DNA of 64,000 bases from Taibaiella sp. (GTDB taxonomy: Bacteria > Bacteroidota > Bacteroidia > Chitinophagales > Chitinophagaceae), in contig JACDGL010000001.1 in the NCBI GenBank assembly GCA_013815385.1, forward strand, positions 248,001 through 312,000. The letters are read 5' to 3'. How positions within the stretch are numbered: the first letter of the stretch is position 1; each line of letters starts with the position of its first letter. Below are positions 1 through 8,947 of this stretch, in pieces. A model generated the notes under the pieces. The model made no database searches, was not told the origin of the DNA, and saw nothing but the letters and a program-made list of their open reading frames with translations. The position numbers and the translations under genes are program-made.

Positions 1-1289
1 CCAATTTCGTTCCCGCTACTGTTAAACAATGGCCCACCCGAAGAACCCTCTTCTGTACCGCCTGTACTCCAGTTAATACTCCAGTGGCTATTTGTTGCCC
101 CACCATTGAAACTCCCGGTCGGATCAGCACTGGTAGCAGTAGAAACTTTTTTTACATCACCATCAGGATGGTGAAAGCTAACAAATGTACCGAATATAGG
201 AAGCAGGGCATCGTTCCTGTCCCACCCTGCAAGGTATGCACCGTAAGAGGCTGGGGGATTTTGATATAGCTTCAGCAATAAGAAATCTGCCGCTATCTTT
301 CCGTTGGCTGAAGTATCGGTCAAAATAGATCTTGCAACAAATTTCGCACCTGTTACTGAGTATAGTGCCGGTTGAGTTGGGTCTGTTGTGCAGCCGGAAG
401 TCTGGTAATTATAATAGAATATCCATCCGGTGAATGAGCTGTTCAAGGTACTGTTTGTTGGCTCTACATGCGAAGCTGTCAATACATACGGTGTGCAATC
501 TCCACTGGTATTATTGATCATTGTCCCGGTAGCCGCATATGCCAGGGTATGGGCTGCATTCAGGTATTCTATATGAACCGTTGCATTTCTTTGGTTCACA
601 AACCCGCTGGAGCAAAGAGCATTTACCTCGCATGGCGATGAATGATTATAAGGGTAGTAATTCGTAGTCCTTAAGTTACTTGCACTTGTTTCATATTTCT
701 TAAGGTATTCAGTGCTTTTATAAAACACACACGCACCATTAATATGCAACTGTATGTTAGTTATATCTACATCAGCATCTATATCTATTTCCAGGTTTAC
801 AATATCCCCCTGAACTTTCTCATTTGCCCATTCATTTATATTAGCAGGTGGATTATTTTCAGAGGTATAGGCTCCCAAAAGCTGCCTTCCATTTGCATTA
901 GATATATAATACCTTACACCTGGGCACAATGAAAACTTATCGTAATATAGCCCTATGGCAGGGGCATCTGCTATATTCACTTTCAAACGGCATATGCGTT
1001 GTCCATTGGATAGTGTGGTAATAGTTCCCGTTTTTATAATGTCTATATCCACTCGTACAACCGCGCCGATCCTAAGCAGTTTTATACTTGCATTGCTACT
1101 GTTAGCTTTTCCCATTGCAGCAATATCGGGTGCCTGATAACTTACTACAGGTATATATGCCTGGCCGGATAGTTCACCCGCATATGCCTGTTGCATGCTA
1201 AGCGGTTGCCCCCCATGACCCTCCTGGCAGTAGGAAAGTGAACTTGATAGAATCTGGAAAATACTAAGGAAAATAAATACTCTTTTCAT
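1..1289 (-). CDS. secreted trypsin-like serine protease (lysyl endopeptidase-like), C-terminus off window
   Basis: The frame is open from an ATG at 1289 to the left edge, giving 429 codons without a stop, so only the N-terminal part is present. It begins with a signal peptide (MKRVFIFLSIFQILSSS, then SLSYCQ). A catalytic-His motif TASHV lies in 'CTPYVLTASHVEP', a plausible catalytic Asp in ADFLLLKL, and the serine motif GSSGGPLFNSSG lies near the edge. These are the triad signatures of chymotrypsin-fold (S1) proteases. The long N-terminal propeptide-like region and several cysteines recall Achromobacter lysyl endopeptidase-like proteins of Bacteroidota. Such proteins often end in a type IX secretion C-terminal domain, which would lie off the window, so that is inference. 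Family call is confident; substrate specificity is not. Confidence 0.8.
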   Translation of the reverse strand, partial: MKRVFIFLSIFQILSSSLSYCQEGHGGQPLSMQQAYAGELSGQAYIPVVSYQAPDIAAMGKANSSNASIKLLRIGAVVRVDIDIIKTGTITTLSNGQRICRLKVNIADAPAIGLYYDKFSLCPGVRYYISNANGRQLLGAYTSENNPPANINEWANEKVQGDIVNLEIDIDADVDITNIQLHINGACVFYKSTEYLKKYETSASNLRTTNYYPYNHSSPCEVNALCSSGFVNQRNATVHIEYLNAAHTLAYAATGTMINNTSGDCTPYVLTASHVEPTNSTLNSSFTGWIFYYNYQTSGCTTDPTQPALYSVTGAKFVARSILTDTSANGKIAADFLLLKLYQNPPASYGAYLAGWDRNDALLPIFGTFVSFHHPDGDVKKVSTATSADPTGSFNGGATNSHWSINWSTGGTEEGSSGGPLFNSSGNEI

Positions 1290-1322
1290 ATAAGTACATG
1301 ATTATTAAACGCTATGATACAT

Positions 1323-1364
1323 ATATTATGCCATCAATGTGGAATATTATGCCATCAATGTGGA
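1323..1364. repeat. 21-bp perfect tandem duplication
   Basis: Two exact adjacent copies of a 21-bp unit (starting atattatgccatc) at 1323-1343 and 1344-1364. They lie between the divergent protease gene and mlaE, so they could sit in either promoter region. No known site is recognised. Confidence 0.85.
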
Positions 1365-1471
1365 AAAGCGGGATACAATGGCATAGTTTTTAACGTACTT
1401 TAGCATAGCGTCTTGTATGTTTTAATTTTTATGATACAAGATTAATCATATTTTGAATAAATCATTTAATA

Positions 1472-2245
1472 ATGGGCGATAGAAATACTATCAGAAATAA
1501 GACTCTTGAAGCCGCAGGAGACCAGGTATTATTTGGTGGTAGCTTTATCAGGAACATTTTTAAAGGCGGGTTTGAATGGAATGAATTTATTCGCCAGTGC
1601 TACATTATTGGGAACAAATCATTACCTCTAGTAGCCGTTACAGGTTTCATTCTTGGTTTTGTTCTTACCTTACAATCCGAGCCTACAATGAAGCAATTTG
1701 GGGCACAGAGTTTTGTACCCAGCATGGTGGCTATATCCGTTATCCGCGAAATAGGGCCTGTGATCATAGCGCTGATATGTGCCGGAAAGGTAGCCAGCAG
1801 TATTGGTGCTGAATTAGGCAGCATGAAGGTAACAGAGCAAATAGATGCAATGGAAGTATCCGGGACAAACCCTATACAATACCTTGTAGTAACACGGATA
1901 CTCGCCTGCACATTAATGATCCCTTTATTGACTATTATGGCCGATGGGATAGCGCTGATAGGCGGTTATGCAGGAGTAAATATCAGTGAAAAAATGAATT
2001 TCTCGCTTTACTTCAGTAAGGCTTTCAGTTCGCTCAATTTTATGGATCTGGTACCTGCTACTATTAAGACATTCTTTTTCGGCTTTGCCATAGGCTTTGT
2101 AGGTTGTTATAAAGGATATAATTCAGACAGGGGTACGGAAAGTGTGGGACAGGCGGCTAATTCAGCAGTGGTAAGCGCCTCGTTCTGGATAATAGTATTA
2201 GACGCAGTGGCAGTACAACTCACTTCTATATTTGCCTATCAATAA
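1472..2245 (+). CDS. mlaE: MlaE family ABC transporter permease
   Basis: Inner-membrane permease of the Mla/MCE phospholipid transporter, which helps keep outer-membrane lipid asymmetry. The 257-residue length is normal for the family. Several hydrophobic helices are visible, with the conserved family stretches SVIREIGPVIIALICAGKV and GAELGSMKVTEQIDAME in the middle. It is the first gene of a tight run: the ATPase starts 5 bp downstream and the MCE protein follows 3 bp after that. A TACTTTAG -7-like box lies about 75 bp upstream. No mlaB or mlaC is present, which is usual for Bacteroidota. Substrate is inferred from the family. Confidence 0.93.
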   Translation: MGDRNTIRNKTLEAAGDQVLFGGSFIRNIFKGGFEWNEFIRQCYIIGNKSLPLVAVTGFILGFVLTLQSEPTMKQFGAQSFVPSMVAISVIREIGPVIIALICAGKVASSIGAELGSMKVTEQIDAMEVSGTNPIQYLVVTRILACTLMIPLLTIMADGIALIGGYAGVNISEKMNFSLYFSKAFSSLNFMDLVPATIKTFFFGFAIGFVGCYKGYNSDRGTESVGQAANSAVVSASFWIIVLDAVAVQLTSIFAYQ

Positions 2246-2250
2246 TTCAG

Positions 2251-3036
2251 ATGGATAAAAGTAACGAAATAGGAATAAAGGAACAGGAGGCAGCTACTAC
2301 CACTGAAGGAACGGTGGTAGAGATGAAGCATGTAAAAAAGGCATTTGGAAGTAAAGAGGTGCTGACCGATATTAACCTTACTCTTAAGAAAGGAGAGAAC
2401 CTGGTTGTATTGGGAAGATCCGGACAAGGAAAATCTGTTACTATTAAGTGTATCAGCGGCATGCTGCTACAGGATGAAGGAGAGGTAATAGTATTGGGAG
2501 CGGAAGTAAAAGATCTGTCTGAACAAGCATTAAAAGACCTGCGGCTCAAGGTTGGGTTTCTGTTTCAGAGTGGTGCGTTATATGACTCCATGAATGTAAA
2601 GGATAATTTAGAATTTCCGCTTATACGGGGACTTCGGATAAATGACCAGGCAGAGTTGGATAACAGGGTACAGGAAGTGCTGGAAGGAGTAGGTCTGGCA
2701 GATGCCGGAGATAAGATGCCATCGGATCTTTCTGGCGGTATGCGCAAGCGTATTGGGCTGGCACGCACACTGATATTGAAACCGGAGATCATGCTTTATG
2801 ACGAGCCTACTACCGGGCTTGATCCTATTACATCGCGTGAGATCAGTGAGCTAATTTTAAAAATGCAAAAAAAATACAAAACGTCCTCGATTATTATTAC
2901 CCATGATATGGATTGCGCACGCATAACCGGTAACCGGTTAATGATAATAAATGAAGGTGTATTTATAGCAGAAGGCACCTATGAAGAATTAGAAAAATCA
3001 GATAACGAACTAGTACGTTCATTTTTTATAAAATAA
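2251..3036 (+). CDS. mlaF: MlaF family ABC transporter ATP-binding protein
   Basis: Cytoplasmic ATPase that powers the MlaE permease. Walker A is GRSGQGKS (about residue 54), the ABC signature is LSGGMRKR, Walker B is IMLYDEPTTGLDP, and the H-loop is IIITHDMD. The LSGGMRKRI signature is typical of the Mla/TTG2A subfamily. It has an extended N-terminus of about 25 residues before the first strand. It sits between the permease and MCE genes with 5-bp and 3-bp gaps, so the three are almost certainly co-transcribed and form one complex. Confidence 0.93.
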   Translation: MDKSNEIGIKEQEAATTTEGTVVEMKHVKKAFGSKEVLTDINLTLKKGENLVVLGRSGQGKSVTIKCISGMLLQDEGEVIVLGAEVKDLSEQALKDLRLKVGFLFQSGALYDSMNVKDNLEFPLIRGLRINDQAELDNRVQEVLEGVGLADAGDKMPSDLSGGMRKRIGLARTLILKPEIMLYDEPTTGLDPITSREISELILKMQKKYKTSSIIITHDMDCARITGNRLMIINEGVFIAEGTYEELEKSDNELVRSFFIK

Positions 3037-3039
3037 GTT

Positions 3040-3813
3040 ATGAAAACAACAGCATCACAAAAAATTAAGATAGGGGTATTCACAATAGCAGGATTGCTGG
3101 TTCTTGCTGCCGGTGTATTTCTTATAGGCAAGAAAAAGAATATGTTTAGTGATACTTTTACCATCTTCGGTACATTCCGCAATGTGGGCGGCCTGCAGAT
3201 TGGAAATAATATCAGATTTCTGGGGATTAATATTGGTACTATAGAAAGCATAAAGATCATAAATGATACTATGGCACGGGTAAACATGCGCCTGCAAAGC
3301 AGTGTCAAAAAATATATAGAAACTTCAGACGTCGCAACAATAGGTTCAGACGGATTGATGGGCGATAAATTGATAAATATAAATGCAAGCGGGGAAGAAG
3401 GTGGGGAATTAATGAAAAACGGTGGACGTATAGCTACTGAGGATCCAATAGAAATGGATAAAATAATGAAAAAGCTTAATGGCGTTGTAGAGAACGCAAG
3501 CGATCTCACGGGTTCACTTGCTGGAATATTCTCTAATATAAATAATGGTAAGGGTAGTATAGGCAGGCTGATAAAAAGTGACGCGCTGGCCAAGAACCTG
3601 GAGAACACAGTGAGTTCCGCTAACCAGACGATGAAAACAATAAAGGCAGGTGGTGAGGGCTTTAGCGATAATATGCAGGCTTTGAAACATAATTTTTTAC
3701 TGAGGGGTTATTTTAAAAAACAGGAAAAGGCCAAAGAAGAAAAACTAAAGAAACAGCAGGAACAACAAGACCAAACTCCAACTCCGGAAACGAATACAAA
3801 AAAGAAAAAATAA
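3040..3813 (+). CDS. mlaD: MCE family protein (MlaD-like)
   Basis: Periplasmic lipid-binding subunit anchored by one N-terminal helix (IKIGVFTIAGLLVLAAGVF). The MCE/MlaD domain follows, with FRNVGGLQIGNNIRFLGI and the 'IGSDGLMGDKLI' strand typical of the family. A helical stretch after residue 150 leads to a Lys/Glu/Gln-rich tail from about residue 225. The tail is low complexity and probably flexible. Such proteins form a hexameric ring on the MlaE/F core. It is the third gene of the mla run. Function is from the family; lipid specificity is unknown. Confidence 0.9.
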   Translation: MKTTASQKIKIGVFTIAGLLVLAAGVFLIGKKKNMFSDTFTIFGTFRNVGGLQIGNNIRFLGINIGTIESIKIINDTMARVNMRLQSSVKKYIETSDVATIGSDGLMGDKLININASGEEGGELMKNGGRIATEDPIEMDKIMKKLNGVVENASDLTGSLAGIFSNINNGKGSIGRLIKSDALAKNLENTVSSANQTMKTIKAGGEGFSDNMQALKHNFLLRGYFKKQEKAKEEKLKKQQEQQDQTPTPETNTKKKK

Positions 3814-3835
3814 CTATTCACTTTAATAAAAATCT

Positions 3836-6136
3836 ATGAAAAGATCTTTACTACTAGGACTTGCATTATTAATAGTAATTGTAGCTAATGCACAGAGATA
3901 TCTGGGCATAGCAACCAGCGACTGGAGCGCCACTAATAGTGTGTATCTTAATCCTGCAAATATTGCAGATTCAAGAACTAAGTTTTCAATTGATCTGTTT
4001 TCCGTTAACGTCGGGGTTGATAACGATCTTGGCACTATAAACACATCCAACTTCGCCAGTAAATTTTACAAAGGGGACAGCGTTAATATTAACGACATAT
4101 TTAAATACAGTAATAAGGGTGCTTTCAATATGATAGCACCTTATGCCGAGGTGAGAGGCCCTGGATTTATGTGGAACATTGATCATAAAAACAGTATTGC
4201 ACTTACTACCCGTATACGCGGCATTAACCAGTTTACTAATGTAAGCCAGGATCTCTACCGGACTATATTAGATCCTTCCTATGCAAAGGGTGCAAATGGA
4301 GATTATACCCTTAACTCCGGAAAATTTAACTGGACTGCAGCTACCTGGAGTGAAATTGGTGTTACCTATGCACGCGTCCTGGTTGATAATGGAAGGAATA
4401 TGCTTAAGGCGGGTGTTACTGTACGCTATCTTGGTGGGATAGGATATGTGAGTATGCAAGGCAACAACCTTGATGGCCATTATTATAAGGCTAATGATTC
4501 ACTACAACTTACTAATACTGACCTTCATTTTGCCAGCAACATAATAAGCACGCAAAACCAGCTTTCTAATGGCATTTCAAATGCCGACCTGCTGAGCCGT
4601 TTTTTCGGGAGCAACGGTGGTAAAGGTGTTGGAGGTGATATTGGGTTAGTATATGAATTCCGCCCCGACTACAATAATTACTATTACGACATGGATGGTC
4701 AGACGCACATTACTGATTACAGCAAAAACCGCTATAAGCTGCGCTTTGCTGCCTCTGTTACTGATATTGGCTTCATTAATTATAATACGAACAACCGTAC
4801 CGGTTCTATATCAGGAACAGGAAGTATAAAAGGAGCAGACTTAGGGAATAATATTAGTAATTATTCAGAGTTCAAGACTTATGCACAGACAAGGGGCTTT
4901 ACGGTAGACTCCAACAGTTCCTCAACTAAAGTCCATCTCCCCGCTGCACTATTATTATCTGCTGATTACCGGATTGGTGGAAACTTCTATGTAAACGCAA
5001 CCTACATAAACAATCTTGTTGACCGTTATCAGGTTGGTAACGCTTACTATAATCAGATTACGGTAACGCCACGATATGATACACGTGTTTTCAGTGTAGG
5101 TGTGCCTATCTCCTATAGCATGCTAGCAAACGACCTGAAAGTAGGTTTAGGTGCACGCATAGCTGGTTTCTTTATAGGCAGTGACGATATGCTTGCATTG
5201 TTCAGCAACAACCAATATGGATACAATATTTACTTTGGCGCATACATACCTGTAAACTATAAGAAACCAAGAGACCGCGACCACGATAATGTTTCGGACA
5301 AGAGGGATAAATGCCCTACCGTGCAGGGTGTATGGGCTTACAAAGGCTGTCCTGATCCTGATAGGGATCATGATGGCATACCTGACTCATTGGATAAATG
5401 TCCTGACGTACCTGGCTCGCCTACAGCACACGGCTGCCCTGATAAGGATCTGGATAGTGTTGCAGATGCACAGGATCGTTGTCCCGACGTTGCCGGTCCG
5501 GTGGCCCTGCAAGGTTGCCCCGACAGAGATCATGATGGTATAGCGGATATAGATGATGCCTGCCCAGACCAGGCTGGCCCTGCTAAGTTCCACGGCTGTC
5601 CTGACAGGGATGGTGATGGTGTACCCGACAATGAAGATAAATGCCCTGATAATCCCGGACCTATAGCTAACCAGGGTTGCCCTGATACGGATAATGATGG
5701 TATCCCGGATAATATAGACCGTTGCCCTACTGTGCCGGGTACAGTGGCAAATCACGGTTGTCCTGAAATAAGTATTGAGGTAAAGAAACGCCTTGCATTT
5801 GCTGCCACTGCCATTCAGTTCCAGACTGGTAAAGCGATCATCAAGAAAACATCTTATCCTCTGCTAAACGAAATAGTGCAGATACTGAATAACTACCCTG
5901 ATTACATCATGACCATTGACGGTCATACCGACAATGTTGGTAAGCCCGATAAAAATCTGGTACTGTCAAGGGATCGTGCAGCCTCTGTTAAAGATTACTT
6001 TGTAAGTAAAGGAGTAGCTACAGGCAGGCTGATAACTAATGGCCATGGTGATACAGAGCCGGTAGCCAGCAATAAAACAGCTGCAGGCAAAGCTAAAAAC
6101 CGCCGCGTAGCAATGGATCTGAAATTGAAAGAATAA
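3836..6136 (+). CDS. OmpA family outer-membrane protein with DUF5723-like barrel and calcium-binding repeats
   Basis: A 766-residue exported protein. A short signal peptide (MKRSLLLGLALLIVIVANAQ) precedes a roughly 440-residue beta-barrel-like region resembling DUF5723 of Bacteroidota. Next come about six thrombospondin type 3-like repeats (D-x-D-x-D-G-I/V-x-D with paired CP and GCPD motifs, about residues 483-640), which should bind calcium. The C-terminal OmpA domain (about 655-766) carries the peptidoglycan-binding signature TIDGHTDNVG and NRRVAMDL. It likely links outer membrane to cell wall. It starts 22 bp after the MCE gene, so it may be read with the mla genes, and it ends at a strong terminator. 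Confidence 0.88.
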   Translation: MKRSLLLGLALLIVIVANAQRYLGIATSDWSATNSVYLNPANIADSRTKFSIDLFSVNVGVDNDLGTINTSNFASKFYKGDSVNINDIFKYSNKGAFNMIAPYAEVRGPGFMWNIDHKNSIALTTRIRGINQFTNVSQDLYRTILDPSYAKGANGDYTLNSGKFNWTAATWSEIGVTYARVLVDNGRNMLKAGVTVRYLGGIGYVSMQGNNLDGHYYKANDSLQLTNTDLHFASNIISTQNQLSNGISNADLLSRFFGSNGGKGVGGDIGLVYEFRPDYNNYYYDMDGQTHITDYSKNRYKLRFAASVTDIGFINYNTNNRTGSISGTGSIKGADLGNNISNYSEFKTYAQTRGFTVDSNSSSTKVHLPAALLLSADYRIGGNFYVNATYINNLVDRYQVGNAYYNQITVTPRYDTRVFSVGVPISYSMLANDLKVGLGARIAGFFIGSDDMLALFSNNQYGYNIYFGAYIPVNYKKPRDRDHDNVSDKRDKCPTVQGVWAYKGCPDPDRDHDGIPDSLDKCPDVPGSPTAHGCPDKDLDSVADAQDRCPDVAGPVALQGCPDRDHDGIADIDDACPDQAGPAKFHGCPDRDGDGVPDNEDKCPDNPGPIANQGCPDTDNDGIPDNIDRCPTVPGTVANHGCPEISIEVKKRLAFAATAIQFQTGKAIIKKTSYPLLNEIVQILNNYPDYIMTIDGHTDNVGKPDKNLVLSRDRAASVKDYFVSKGVATGRLITNGHGDTEPVASNKTAAGKAKNRRVAMDLKLKE

Positions 6137-6156
6137 ATAAATATAATTGCATAATT

Positions 6157-6186
6157 AAGGCTGGCCTTAATAGCCAGCCTTTTTTA
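6157..6186 (+). terminator. intrinsic terminator after the OmpA gene
   Basis: A 9-bp stem (aaggctggc / gccagcctt) with a 7-nt loop, followed by a run of Ts. It lies 20 bp after the OmpA stop codon and closes the mlaE-to-OmpA run. Confidence 0.85.
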
Positions 6187-6200
6187 TAAAATGAAAAGGG

Positions 6201-7328
6201 ATGATACATAAGAAAGTAAGGGGAAGTTTATTGATTGCTTTTTTACTGTGTATACTAAGCACACAGTCAATAGCGCAACGTGTGCCTTCTGCGGATCTAC
6301 AACCCGATACCAGCGAGATGCAGTTTAAAGGTACCGCCAAAAAGATCTATGATATGTTGGAAATTGCAAACGACACCAACTATATCATCGACCTTTCTGA
6401 TCTGTTAACTGTGCGTGTATATGGCTCCAAAGACTTTATACAATACCGCCTGGCGGATAATAATTACAGCAATAAGGTCATTTATGAGCCCAATAATACT
6501 TTTGACATAGGCATAGGTGCCAGCTATCATATATTCAGTATCAATGCCGCTATCAGCGCCCCGTATCTCAACACCTTCAATAAGTATGGTAAAACACGGT
6601 CGTTCGATGCATCTACCCATTTTTATTTTCCCAAGGTCACAATAGATCTCTATGGCGGCTTTTACAAAGGGTACTATATATCCGATGCCAATAATTATGT
6701 GCTTATAAACACAAAGCAGACTTATATACGGCCCGATATACATACCAATAGTATAGGCCTTAATCTCCAGTATGTTGTAAACTCAACAAAGTTTTCCTAC
6801 ATAGGTTCTTTTGAGCAGGTACAGTTCCAGAAGAAAAATGCAGGTTCCATTATTTTCGGTGCAGGCATCTACACCGGTTTCGTTAGCTCCGATTCATCCG
6901 TTATACCACATGGCCTTACGATGCCAGATTTTTTCAGGAATAACGATTTCAACAAGTCCAATATATACTCCCTTGCATTGAGCGCCGGGTATGCCTATAC
7001 AGTAGTCATTCACCAGAATTATTTTATTTCGGCATCCCTGACCCTTGGTGCAGGCGGCAATTACATGACTATTGCTAATACACATACTAATGCAAGTACC
7101 AGTAAACTGGGGCTGTTATTGAATACAGATAGCAGGGCTGCGGCGGGTTATAACTCCACTTATTATTATGTAGCGCTATTATTTTCTTATCTGGATAACA
7201 AATACTACACCCCAATCGCCGGTACACGCCAGGATTTTGTAGCGGGCAACCTGCGCCTGGTATTGGCTAAGCGTTTTAAGCTGAATAAGACCAACGCAAT
7301 AGATAAGGTGCTGAATAAGGTGTTCTAG
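6201..7328 (+). CDS. DUF4421 family outer-membrane protein
   Basis: A 375-residue exported protein. The signal peptide is hydrophobic and ends at STQSIAQ. The remainder is rich in alternating beta-strand segments and Tyr/Asn/Gly, such as FDIGIGASYHIFSINAAISA and NLQYVVNSTKFSYIG. The segment YDMLEIANDTNYIIDLSDLLTVR with later SFDASTHFYFPKVTIDLYGG fits DUF4421, a barrel-like family common in Bacteroidota. The molecular role is unknown. It starts 15 bp after the terminator, so it probably has its own promoter within or close to that hairpin. Confidence 0.75.
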   Translation: MIHKKVRGSLLIAFLLCILSTQSIAQRVPSADLQPDTSEMQFKGTAKKIYDMLEIANDTNYIIDLSDLLTVRVYGSKDFIQYRLADNNYSNKVIYEPNNTFDIGIGASYHIFSINAAISAPYLNTFNKYGKTRSFDASTHFYFPKVTIDLYGGFYKGYYISDANNYVLINTKQTYIRPDIHTNSIGLNLQYVVNSTKFSYIGSFEQVQFQKKNAGSIIFGAGIYTGFVSSDSSVIPHGLTMPDFFRNNDFNKSNIYSLALSAGYAYTVVIHQNYFISASLTLGAGGNYMTIANTHTNASTSKLGLLLNTDSRAAAGYNSTYYYVALLFSYLDNKYYTPIAGTRQDFVAGNLRLVLAKRFKLNKTNAIDKVLNKVF

Positions 7329-7374
7329 CACCTGTTTCGGGTTCTTTTGTTATTGAGAGTAAGTGTATGATTGG

Positions 7375-8394
7375 ATGTATTTTGTATGTTTATCCAATAA
7401 ATTCAATATCATTCCACGATCTATAAAATATCTGCTGCCCATTTTGCTTTTTTCCTCCACTATGGTTATGGGGCAAACAACCTTCCAGGGTGGCTGGCAT
7501 ATATACAAGATAGGTACCCTTACCCGGCAATATACCTACGCGTTCGATTATAAGGACGACCTGGCACTATGGACAAGAGATAGCATCATTACCTACACAG
7601 CACCCGATAGTTCGGTAATGCTAACTATAAACTACAGTGGTGGCAAAGCCATTGATAAAACTACCAGCTACCTTAACCCACGCCACCAGATAATAAAAAC
7701 AGAATACTATACAGGCGAATACCTTGCTAAGACAGAGCAATGGCGGTATGACACATTCAATCACATTACTTTCTACTCGGTACATAAGACGGGCGAGTCG
7801 CAGGGAAATTTTTTAAGAACTTATACTTATTCATCTCAAAAAACGGCTGAAGGAAGTGCGGTAACGGAATTCTGCCATTTTAACGGCCGGGTGGAGTTTG
7901 AAACGATAGACTACTACGACCACAAGAATGTAAAGTATAAGCAGGTACGCATGAACGATATAAAAAAGGTGATTCATGTGGAGACCTATAAGTATGATAT
8001 AAAAGGCCACGTTACTGAACGGGATATATACTTTCCGGAGTATGGGGTAACGAAGAAGTTTGCAGAGGGGAATGGTGACGAATCGAACGTGAAGTGTTAT
8101 AAAAGTTATACGCTGCCAAAGGAAAAATTTGATGTCATAAACAGGGACGTATTTGTAAAACGGGAAATAGAGCGGAACAAAGCGATCATCACCGGCAAGG
8201 AATGCGCTGGCATGGAGATCAAAGCGCTGTCCCCTTCATTTGAGATAATCATTAAAAAGGATAAATCTAAAAATACCCGCACGGCTATCCTCAGTACTAC
8301 AGAGCATATCCTTGCTGCTCCTGTAGAGAAACCAGTGAAAAAAGCACTGATAATAAAACCAATAAAGCATGGCTCAACCCGCACCCGATCCTGA
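7375..8394 (+). CDS. exported protein of unknown function, YD-repeat-like composition
   Basis: An N-terminal export signal (SIKYLLPILLFSSTMVMGQ) is followed by Tyr-rich, strand-rich sequence with segments such as YLNPRHQIIKTEYYTGEYL, EQWRYDTFNHITFYS and YKYDIKGHVTERDIYF. These resemble single RHS/YD-type or MORN-like strands. No enzyme motif was seen. The C-terminal 60 residues are Lys-rich and basic. ATG 7375 is chosen; a GTG four codons upstream at 7363 is possible. It ends about 60 bp before a bidirectional terminator shared with the convergent trxA. Function is not recognised. Confidence 0.6.
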   Translation: MYFVCLSNKFNIIPRSIKYLLPILLFSSTMVMGQTTFQGGWHIYKIGTLTRQYTYAFDYKDDLALWTRDSIITYTAPDSSVMLTINYSGGKAIDKTTSYLNPRHQIIKTEYYTGEYLAKTEQWRYDTFNHITFYSVHKTGESQGNFLRTYTYSSQKTAEGSAVTEFCHFNGRVEFETIDYYDHKNVKYKQVRMNDIKKVIHVETYKYDIKGHVTERDIYFPEYGVTKKFAEGNGDESNVKCYKSYTLPKEKFDVINRDVFVKREIERNKAIITGKECAGMEIKALSPSFEIIIKKDKSKNTRTAILSTTEHILAAPVEKPVKKALIIKPIKHGSTRTRS

Positions 8395-8452
8395 AATACT
8401 ACAGCAATTAACTAGGTTGAACTTATTGGTATGCAGGGCGATCAGCTATTAT

Positions 8453-8491
8453 AAATGAAGAAGGGATATGTTGCCTATCCCTTCTTCATTT
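8453..8491. terminator. bidirectional terminator between the convergent 7.4-kb gene and trxA
   Basis: A perfect 16-bp stem (8453-8468 with 8476-8491), rich in A at its left foot and T at its right foot, closes a 7-nt loop. It sits between two gene ends on opposite strands and can act in both directions. Confidence 0.88.
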
Positions 8492-8496
8492 TAGCA

Positions 8497-8814
8497 CTAC
8501 ATATGTTGCTGTATCTTCTTCTCGTAAACATTGCGGGGGGCTGCGCCTACCTGCTTGTCCACTACCTGGCCGCCCTTTATAAAGAGCACACATGGTATAC
8601 TGGTAATGCCGTACTTAACCGACACATTAGAGTTCTCATCTACATTCACCTTACCTACATTTACTTTGCCATCATACTCTTTAGACAATGCGTCTATTGT
8701 AGGGCCCAGCGCAAGACAAGGACCACACCATGGAGCCCAAAAATCAACTACTGTCAGTTTATCCGCCTTTAATACGTCGGTATCGAAATTAGCATCTGTG
8801 AATACTGCTGCCAT
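8497..8814 (-). CDS. trxA: thioredoxin
   Basis: A 105-residue cytoplasmic dithiol-disulfide reductase. The active site is WCGPC with cysteines at about residues 30 and 33, preceded by VVDFWAPW. The cis-proline loop GITSIPCVLF is present, but with Cys after the Pro where most thioredoxins have Thr (IPT). Length is standard and there is no signal peptide. It lies 133 bp downstream of dnaE on the same strand, so it may share that transcript. It ends at the shared bidirectional terminator. Confidence 0.94.
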   Translation of the reverse strand: MAAVFTDANFDTDVLKADKLTVVDFWAPWCGPCLALGPTIDALSKEYDGKVNVGKVNVDENSNVSVKYGITSIPCVLFIKGGQVVDKQVGAAPRNVYEKKIQQHM

Positions 8815-8947
8815 ATTATTTATATGTTTTTTATTGTTTGTTGCTTATTAATTAAGAGTCAAATTTACTACCATTCCTGCTATAAAAACGTGCGTTCCCG
8901 TTCGAAAGTGAAAATAGGTAGATAGCTAAAAATTATTATCTGTATGC

